A DNA stretch of 64,000 nucleotides. It comes from Polytrichum commune (Eukaryota; Streptophyta; Polytrichopsida; Polytrichales; Polytrichaceae). The translations under genes were made by a program, and so were the position numbers. Every line of letters starts with the position of its first letter. The first letter of the stretch is position 1. Where the stretch lies: the NCBI GenBank assembly GCA_950295325.1, contig OX485808.1:10602501-10666500 (forward strand), in the 5' to 3' direction. Of the stretch, positions 57,020 to 64,000 are shown one piece after another. Below the pieces are notes generated by a model. The model searched no databases. It had not been told where the DNA came from and worked only from the letters and a program-made list of their open reading frames with translations.

Positions 57020-58640
57020 AAGGGGAATCCAAACACGCCAAACTTCAAACTCGTTGTGTTGGTGGATTGGTGGGTGATGTCACTCTGTTGAAAGATGCTC
57101 TTGGAAGGTTCAATAGAGGGGTCTGTGTCTAAACCTTGGCAAAGGAAGGTAGGAGTGTCCAATTCCGACACTAACCTAGTTATTATGACACCTATGTTTT
57201 TTTTTTTTTTGGGGGGGGGGGGTCCTGAACTGGGCTCCTACATGGTCATATTATTGTTTAGTCCCTTGGCGAGTGATCGAAACAAAATTTGGAATCCAAA
57301 CACGCCAGAGTTCCAACTTGTTTTTGGATTGGTGGGTGATGTCACTCTGTTGAAAGATGCTTTTGGAAGGTTCAATAGAGAGGTGTGTGTGTGTGTGTGT
57401 GTGTGTCTAAACCTTAGCGAAGGAAGGTAGGAGTGTCCGATTCCGACACTGACCCAATTATGACACCTATGTGTTTTTTTTCTTAATCCCAAACTGGGCT
57501 CCCACATGGTCATAATATTGTTTAGTCCCTCGGCGAGTGATCAAAACAAAATTGGAATCCAAACACGCCATAGTTCAAACTTGTTTTTGGATTGGTGGGT
57601 GGATGTCCTTTTGTCCAAAGATGCTCTTGGAAGGTCCAATAGTGAGATGTGTGTCTAAACCTTAGTGCAGGAAGGTAGGAGTGTCCAATTCCGACACTGA
57701 ACCAATTATGACACCTATGTTTTTTTTGTTTTTGTTTTTGTTTTTTGTCCCAAAGCGGGCTCCCGCATGATCATAATATTGTTCAGTCCCTTGACAAGTG
57801 ATCGAAAAAATAAAAAATGGAATTCAAATACGCCAAAGTTCACACTTGCTTATTTGGATTGGTGATGTCACTCTATCCAAAGATGCTCTTGTAAGGTTCA
57901 ATAAAGAAGTGTGTGTCTAAACCTTAGCGAAGTAAGGTAGGAATGTCCAGTTTTGACACTGACCCAATTATGACACCTATGTTTTTTTTAATTCGTTTAT
58001 TTTAAAAAATTAGGGTCCCAAAGCAGGCTCCCACATGGTCATGATATTGTTTAGTCCCTTGGTGAGTGATCAAAACAAAATTGGAATCCAAACACGCCAA
58101 AGTTCAAACTCGTTTTTTGGATTGGTGTGTGACTCGCCACATCACTATGTGCAAGGATGCTCTTGTAAGAGGTATGCAAAAAATCTTGGCAATGTCAGGT
58201 AGAAGTGTCCAATTCTGACACTACCCAATTATGAGACCTTTGTTTATATTTCATAGTATGTCTCAAAGTAGATTCTCTATGTAATTGTGATATTGTTTAG
58301 TCCCTTGACAAGTGATCCTTTTGAGTTTGGGGTTTGGGGTATAGGGTTGAAAATAAATTGGAATTTCAAGTCATGAAGTTCATACTCGAGTTTGGATCGG
58401 ATTGGTAGTAACACTCTGTCCAAAAGTGCTCTTGTAGGCTTTGAAGAGGTATGCAAACATGGGCGGTGTAAGTAAATAGATGTATCCAATTCCATAAATA
58501 TGACACTTGTACTTTCTTTGTCCCAAAGTAGGGTGCTACATATTCATAACATAATTTAGTCTCTTTGCAAGTAATCCTTTTGAGTCCAAGGGTTCGGCTA
58601 CAAGATGGTCTCATTTGGGATTCACAACCAAAGTCTCTCA
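57020..58640. repeat. Tandem repeat array, six units of about 265 bp
   Basis: The unit landmark GGAATCCAAACACGCC (variants) falls at 57024, 57291, 57554, 57819, 58083 and 58360, so successive periods are 267, 263, 265, 264 and 277. Within each unit the order is GGAATCCAAACACGCC, GATTGGTG, AAGATGCTCTTGGAAGG, GTCTAAACCTT, GTGTCCAATTCCGACACT, TATGACACCTATGT, a T tract, GGGCTCC(T/C)ACATGGTCAT and TTTAGTCCC. Divergence grows toward the right. A (GT)n run (57380-57403) expands one unit, and a T13-G12 tract another (57199-57222). Confidence 0.88.
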
Positions 58641-59997
58641 CGAATATTCTTAGTGTAGCTTGTCATTCACCAACTTTACTTCCCCACTAGTTCTAGCCTA
58701 CTCGTCCTAGACATGTGTGCATTGATTCCATCACGGATGAGCCCCTCCCAAGAGACCGAGCAACACTATGTTCTTAAATGAATACTAAAGAGTTCATTTT
58801 GAAAATGAAAATAAAAATCATGCTTAAAAAGAGAGATAAAGAAAAAAATGAACTTTGAACAACATTGTCTTTGATGCATAAATCTCGACTTTCATAAAAT
58901 CATATTTATATCACACATTGTTGATATGTCATGAACTCATGACTAATATTAATCCCCTCATGGATTTACTAAGTTCATCTTGAAATTATCCATGAAACAC
59001 TTTGAACATATTATGGTCTCAAGTGCTTGACGTGTGGGTCCATTATAGGCGCTTCTTCCATGGAGCAAAAGCAATGTTTTACGACAACTAACTTGTAATT
59101 TACAACACTTGATTAGTGTAGGTTGTAGGCTGATCTTGATATCTATCCTTTCAGTTCCGAGTTGAGTACCTTCCCACCTCAATCATTCATACGAATATGG
59201 AAATCGTAAGGAGTAATTTGAGGTGAACAATCAATTATATCAGAGATTGTCATTCAAACTTTAGAAGCAAAATATGTAAGGTATGTGTATACCTAGACCA
59301 ACATTATGGACCACAATCATACATTGGGGGCTTTAAATGTATGATTGTTTTGCATAGTGGTGGTTTTAGGTTATGTGTTGGTTTAGGGTATTCTTATTTT
59401 ACACAGAGGGCATGAACATATAGTTTAGTTTACATATTTTCTGGACAAGTCACGTGACATAACCCTAGCTTATTTCTTAGTATGCATATAACTTAGATGA
59501 AATAGGTTTAGGGTGTGCAAGAAATATGTTAAATTGCATTCCTTTCATGACTATAGCTGATCCATTTTAATTTTATTAGGCTTGGTTGAGGTTTTTATGC
59601 TAACTTTGAGGTCAAATTTGCTAACAGGGTGAAAGTTTTGAGCTATAAGAGATCTCTAACATTGTCACCTTCAACTGACATGACTTCCAAGTGGTAAGAA
59701 TCCCTTGCTGATATTGGGCCATCTCTTGAAAGGCACCTTGTACTGCCCATAAATAGTTTCTCCTTAAAGATAAAAAAATTAACCCCCATGAACTTATGGC
59801 TAGAAAACTCATCAAGGATTATATTTCACTGGACTAATTCAAGATCTCTTATGAATATAATGGGGTTAGGTTTGTTGGAGAAAGAGATGTCCAAGGTGAA
59901 AGGGGTTCCCAACATTTTCATCCACAACCCCCATAGGTGGCACTCATCCTTGACCAATTTTGGTCATGTCCTTATATGCACCTTATAACAATTGTAA
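58641..59997. other. Anonymous stretch
   Basis: A small hairpin ATCATACATT...AAATGTATGAT at about 59317-59346 has a worn counterpart at about 33749-33780 with a similar flank (GTGGTTTTAGGTTATGTG). Frames at 59621-59988 on both strands overlap and are not identified. Confidence 0.35.
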
Positions 59998-60738
59998 GGT
60001 ATGTGGGTTTTACTCGGTTACTTTTGTCAATCGGACACCTATTTGGAATGGCGTGTGATCATCATGTGTGGATGTAATAAGAAAAACCATCAAGACACAT
60101 GTTTGGAGAAGATTGGACTATGTTGACTGCTCTACACTCAATAATCAACACAATGGGGGGGGGGGGGGGCTACTTTAAATATTTATGGAATGAACACACA
60201 TACACTTCTAATAACCATAACTAAATAAAGGGAGGTCAAATTTTCAATAAATAAATAATTTTATAGATGTTTCATTATAGATTTGCTAATAAAACACAAA
60301 TTTCAAGACATAATATGATAACTAGAGATGGAGAACAAGAAATATTAACTGAATGTCACATGTATACCTTAAGGTACACATGCCTCACTTCATTATGTAT
60401 ACTAATGGGACACCTATATTCAAGTGGTATGTCCTTGCTAGGCTAGATCTAAGAATGGAGCCCAACAAGATATATGTGCTTGAAAGAGATTGGACTACAT
60501 ACTCAAAAATTACCATTATAGACTCAATAGTCAACACAATTGGAGGGGAGAGGTCCAATTTTTGCTAACACTTCACCCTAGAGTTGGCTTAAGCAAAAAC
60601 AAGTGTCCTTGTGTAGATATGATATAAACGGACCAAATATCACCCACATGCCTTAAGGCATGCATGTGTTATTTTGTTACTTTTCGTAATCGGACACCTA
60701 TATTTGATCAATGTGTGCTTTGATGGGGATCAAAGAAC

Positions 60739-61007
60739 CTTGGGGGGTTCATTGGGGAATATCGTAGAACAACGTGCGATAAAAAATAGGGTCTAATATA
60801 TTCATTGTAGATGAATTTTGTAAAAAACTTACATAGAATATAGGGGGTTTTAAAATAATGAAAAATGATTACATGTAAAATACCATCACACCTTTATTTT
60901 GAAAAATACCATACCTTATAATATTTTCTGCAAGGTAAATAGGCCCCCAATAAATAGGTCCCGAACGCACATGTATGCAAAATATAGGAGGGAGTGAACC
61001 CCCCGAG
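60739..61007. mobile_element. hAT-like MITE, 269 bp, inserted in array unit 3
   Basis: Perfect 8-bp duplications CAAAGAAC (60731-60738 and 61008-61015). Ends CTTGGGGGGTTCA and (inverse) CTCGGGGGGTTCA. Uninterrupted units read GATCAAAGAACAAACGCC, which shows the empty site. No coding capacity. Confidence 0.92.
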
Positions 61008-61745
61008 CAAAGAACAAACGCCATAAAGACACAAATGTTCAAAGGAGATAGGACTGCGTCTCCAAATTGGTAATAAATACGCTTTACTCAATAGTTGAAC
61101 AAAATGGGAAGTCCTACGCATGTATTCAGTATAAGAATCAACAAACATGCACTTCCCATAATCATAACTAAATCAAAGGAGATCCAATTTTCAATCCAAT
61201 ATTTGTTGATGCTTCGTCATGGAGTTGCTAATGCAACATGAGTCCCGTTTTGTGATGCTTTTGAGTAGAAGTTGGAGAACATGAAACATGAACTGAATAA
61301 CACCCATAAACCTTCAGGTATGCATGTGTTATTCGGTTACATGTCGTAATGGACACCTATATTTGATCAATGTGTGCGTCGATGAGGATCGAAGAACAAA
61401 TGCCATAAAGACACACATGTTCTCCGAATTGGTAATAACTACACTATACTACACTCATTAGTTGAACATAATGGGAAGTCCTACCCATGTATTTAGTTAA
61501 GGATCAACAAACATGCACTTCCGATAACCATAACTAAATAAGAAGAGGTATGATTTTCAATCCGATTTTTGTTGATGCTTTGTCGTGGATTTGCTAATGC
61601 AACTTGAGTCCCATTATGTGATGCTTTTGAATAGAAGTTGGAGAACATGAAACACAAACTGAATAACATCCACATGCCTTAAGGTATGCATGTGTTATTC
61701 GGTTACTTCTTGTGATCGGACACCTATATTTGATCAATGTGTGCT

Positions 61746-62148
61746 CTCGGGGCAATCACACCCTCTTATGTTTCATAGCCATGTGTGATAAAAGTTTGCT
61801 ACCCTATATTATATGCCATAGATAAATTTTAAAATTATGATATTTTTTTCTACATATACATAACCATTGATAATATCTTTTGTATATATTTTTTGAAATT
61901 TTTAGTCATCTTCATTTTTGTAGTAATTTGTTTAGTTCAATTTTGCGTCATTCTAGTTAGAAATAGTATGTTCTATAAAAAAACACAGTATGTTACCAAT
62001 TTTTACTATGTAATAGATACCGTGTACATCTACTCATGAAAATAAAATTCATAAACTTTTGACCAATTTTGGTGATGCTTTATGTAAAAAGTAGATTTTG
62101 TTTAATCGCACGTGGTGTTCAACTTGACAATGAAGTGCACCCCCCGGG
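61746..62148. mobile_element. hAT-like element, 403 bp, inserted in array unit 5
   Basis: Duplications TGTGTGCT (61738-61745) and TGTGTTCT (62149-62156), with one mismatch. Ends CTCGGGGCAATCAC and (inverse) CCCGGGGGGTGCAC. The subterminal CATGTGTGATAAAAG parallels ACGTGCGATAAAAA of the element at 60739, so the two are related but not identical. Confidence 0.85.
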
Positions 62149-62475
62149 TGTGTTCTTTGATCCTCATCAAAGAACAAACACCATAAAGACACACACGTTC
62201 AAAAGAGATTGGACTACGTCTTCAACCTGGTATTAACTACGCTACACTCAAATAATGGAACACAACAGGAAGTCCTACCCATGTATTTAGTTAAGGAATC
62301 AACAAACATGCACTTCCGACAACCATAACTAAATCACAAGAGGTCCAATTTTCAATCTGATTTTTGCTGATGCTTCATCGTGGAGTTGCTAATGCAACAT
62401 AAGTCCCGTTGTGTGACGCTTTAGAGTAAAAATTGAAGACCATGAAACATGAACCAAAATAACACCCACATACCT

Positions 62476-62763
62476 TATAAGTAGTTGTCCGCCGCCCGGG
62501 GCGACGCAAACGGGAGACCAACCAACGGCAACCCCGCCCGCCCGGGCGGGGGAGGACGTCGGGCACACCCTACCTACCTACTTGCCTACCCACCGCTTTG
62601 TAGGCGTAGGGGCACCATCATTTGACTCGGGCGGCCTTTTGGTGGGACTCTTTAGGTGTCATTCACTCCGACGGGTCGTATATATGGTACTCTAATATAA
62701 GAGCCGGCTATAGTTTATACTACGGAGGGCTACTAATGGGTGGGAAAGGACGGACACACGGAG
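62476..62763. other. GC-rich insert between array and inverted unit
   Basis: About 290 bases of much higher GC than the neighbours, with GCCCGCCCGGGCGGGG at about 62535-62550 (self-complementary) and CGCCGCCCGGGGCG at about 62490. It separates the direct array from an inverted unit. No gene or terminal repeats recognised. Confidence 0.55.
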
Positions 62764-63132
62764 TTTACGGTTACGGGGGTGTTATTCGGTTCATTCTTTA
62801 TGTTCCCCTACTAGATTCACATAACAAATCTCGTATTGCATTAGCAAATCTACGATGAAGCGTCAACAAAAATCGGATTGGAAATCGGACCTCCCTTGAT
62901 TCAGTTATGGTTACTGAAAGTGCACATTTGTTGACTCGTTGATTGAATATACAAGTCTTCCTAATTGTGTTCATTGTTGAGTGTAGAGTAGTTAAGAGTG
63001 TTCAAAGACGTAGGTCAATCTGTTTTAAGTATGTGTTTTTGTGGTGTTTGTTCCTTGATCCTTGCCGCACCACATGTCAATCAAATATAGGGGGCCTCAA
63101 TTAAGAAGAGGAACCAAATAACACCCGCATCT
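62764..63132 (-). mobile_element. TTAA-flanked element, inverted copy at the array end
   Basis: Reverse orientation: GGGGGTGTTATTCGGTTCAT at the left, CAAATAACACCCGCATCT then TTAA (63133-63136) at the right. The interior contains TTAGCAAATCTACGATGAAGCGTCAACAAAAATCGGATTG, the inverse of the array unit. Confidence 0.75.
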
Positions 63133-63136
63133 TTAA

Positions 63137-64000
63137 TACAAAACTCAAGGGCGTGTCAATACATAAGGGAGGGTGGCCTCGATCTCTCACATCATGGGTG
63201 TTGATTCCAACAAGCATAATTTCAATCCTTTTATATGGGGGATACTCTTTGATAAAGTGGGTGTTCGCAATAGTTTAGTTATCCTTTAACCCAATGGGGT
63301 GAGTTTTTGGTTGGGAGTTGGTCCTTTATGGTTTTCCGTTGGTTGTTTTGCCTACAATATCACAAATTTCTTTACAGTTGACATGATGCATGTTCAAAGG
63401 TGACGACGGTGTGTGCATGAATTTGAATGAAGAGCAACGTATTTCAGTTCATTGAGGATGAAACTTATTTTAGCACTTTCCGGCATGTTCGATTAAGTTT
63501 GACCTTCCATGAATTGATCTCGAACAAATACATGAGGTATGTTGTTCAACTCCTTGCACTGTACTCCAAACATGCACCACAAACTTACTGAACATGGAAG
63601 GTGTTGTATGGAAAACAATAAACTCCGGAGCAAGACTCATGTTGAGTTAGAGTCTAGTTAGAGGTTAACTCGGACTAATATCCACCCAGGTTTGGCCAAG
63701 GATTTGTCACACCTGAATCATTTGGCAAGCCTGGCCTTGTGGATTGTGGTAGAATTTTGGGAGGATTTCATGGGGCAAGGGGCTCAACATGGTAGAAGAG
63801 TGGCATTTAACAATCACACTAGATTCACTCCAATTCCACAATTTCTTGCAACATTAAGGCGTCTAGCAAATTATGTTGCTCGCTAGTCTCAAATAAATAC
63901 ATAAATAAATAAATAAATCGTGACAACCATGTAAGTTGAAGATGATTGATGTTGGGAAATTCTTATAGTTGAAAAATTGCATTTTGGAACATATTCAACT
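63137..64000. other. Anonymous right-edge stretch
   Basis: The plus-strand frame 63692-63886 (64 codons, IVVEFWEDFMGQGAQHGRRV) ends just before an (AATA)n repeat (63886-63918). It has no domain I can name and could be a decayed transposon frame. Otherwise nothing recognised. Confidence 0.3.

Larger units (their letters stand above)
59998..62474 (+). repeat. Tandem array of five TTAA-family units
   Basis: Units lie at about 59998-60368, 60373-60652, 60657-61312, 61317-61678 and 61683-62474, head to tail. Boundaries are TTAA at 60369, 60653 and 61679, TTCA at 61313 and TTATAA near 62475. Each unit begins GGTATGCATGTGTTATTCGG (variants) and ends GAATAACACCCACATGCC. Adjacent units share a single TTAA, creating palindromic junctions such as CATGCCTTAAGGCATG. 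Units three and five are lengthened by hAT insertions. No transposase is present; unit divergence suggests age. Confidence 0.85.

Noticed and set aside
57095-57513. Open frames of 91-111 codons on both strands
   Set aside because: They overlap in opposite strands over tandem repeat units and simple GT/T/G tracts; typical shadows.

Overview
This 64 kb window looks like non-genic nuclear DNA from a plant or streptophyte alga. I found no intact protein-coding gene, rRNA, functional tRNA, CRISPR array or bacterial-type signal. The longest stop-free frame is about 147 codons and is spurious. The plant assignment rests on families visible in the sequence: Tourist-like GGGCC elements flanked by TAA, hAT elements with 8-bp target duplications (one with a CAAGGGGCGAAGCCA-type end), a Mutator-like element with a 10-bp duplication, a pogo-like remnant, a tRNA-derived SINE, and two exon fragments of a plant-type SAC-domain phosphoinositide phosphatase. 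I cannot name the species.

The window is a layered graveyard of short, mostly non-autonomous transposons. Every duplication, terminal repeat and nested insertion below was read directly from the bases. Family names used here are local labels. (1) Tourist-like MITE of about 500 bp: 9258, 11218, 12803, 29989 and 55357, with degenerate relatives at 7295, 36220 and 43500. (2) TA-flanked CACTAAAT family: 5483, 7612, 17665, 25588, 44341, 46912 and 52513. (3) Family with GA/CT-rich ends and CTCATTCATCCAACAT inverted repeats: nine copies. (4) TTAA-flanked family of about 370 bp, single at several places and in a tandem array at 59998-63132. (5) hAT-like elements at 15000, 16200, 28093, 31327, 35417, 60739 and 61746. 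(6) SINE: 19182, 25278, 37796, 47120 and 51308. (7) Smaller dispersed repeats without visible ends, and two tandem arrays (1191-1880 and 57020-58640).

Layout: 0-5.4 kb holds a tandem duplication, a Mutator-like MITE and anonymous DNA. 5.4-13.5 kb is MITE-dense, with three Tourist-like copies and a 222-bp foldback. 13.5-20.2 kb has microsatellites, two hAT elements, a 281-bp tandem duplication fused to a SINE, and a TTAA element. 20.2-28 kb is largely anonymous. 28.1-29.5 kb is a 1.44 kb hAT-type element carrying two consecutive captured SAC-phosphatase exons. 30-38 kb mixes Tourist, hAT, a dispersed 250-bp repeat, a possible LINE tail and nested insertions. 38-57 kb is sparse, with a pogo remnant at 53.1-54.0 kb. 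57-58.6 kb is a tandem repeat of about 265 bp. 60-63.1 kb is the TTAA array, broken by two hAT insertions.

Nothing here works as a pathway. The value of the window is as a record of transposon nesting, of one clear host-gene capture, and of a TTAA-flanked family that may be unusual for plants.
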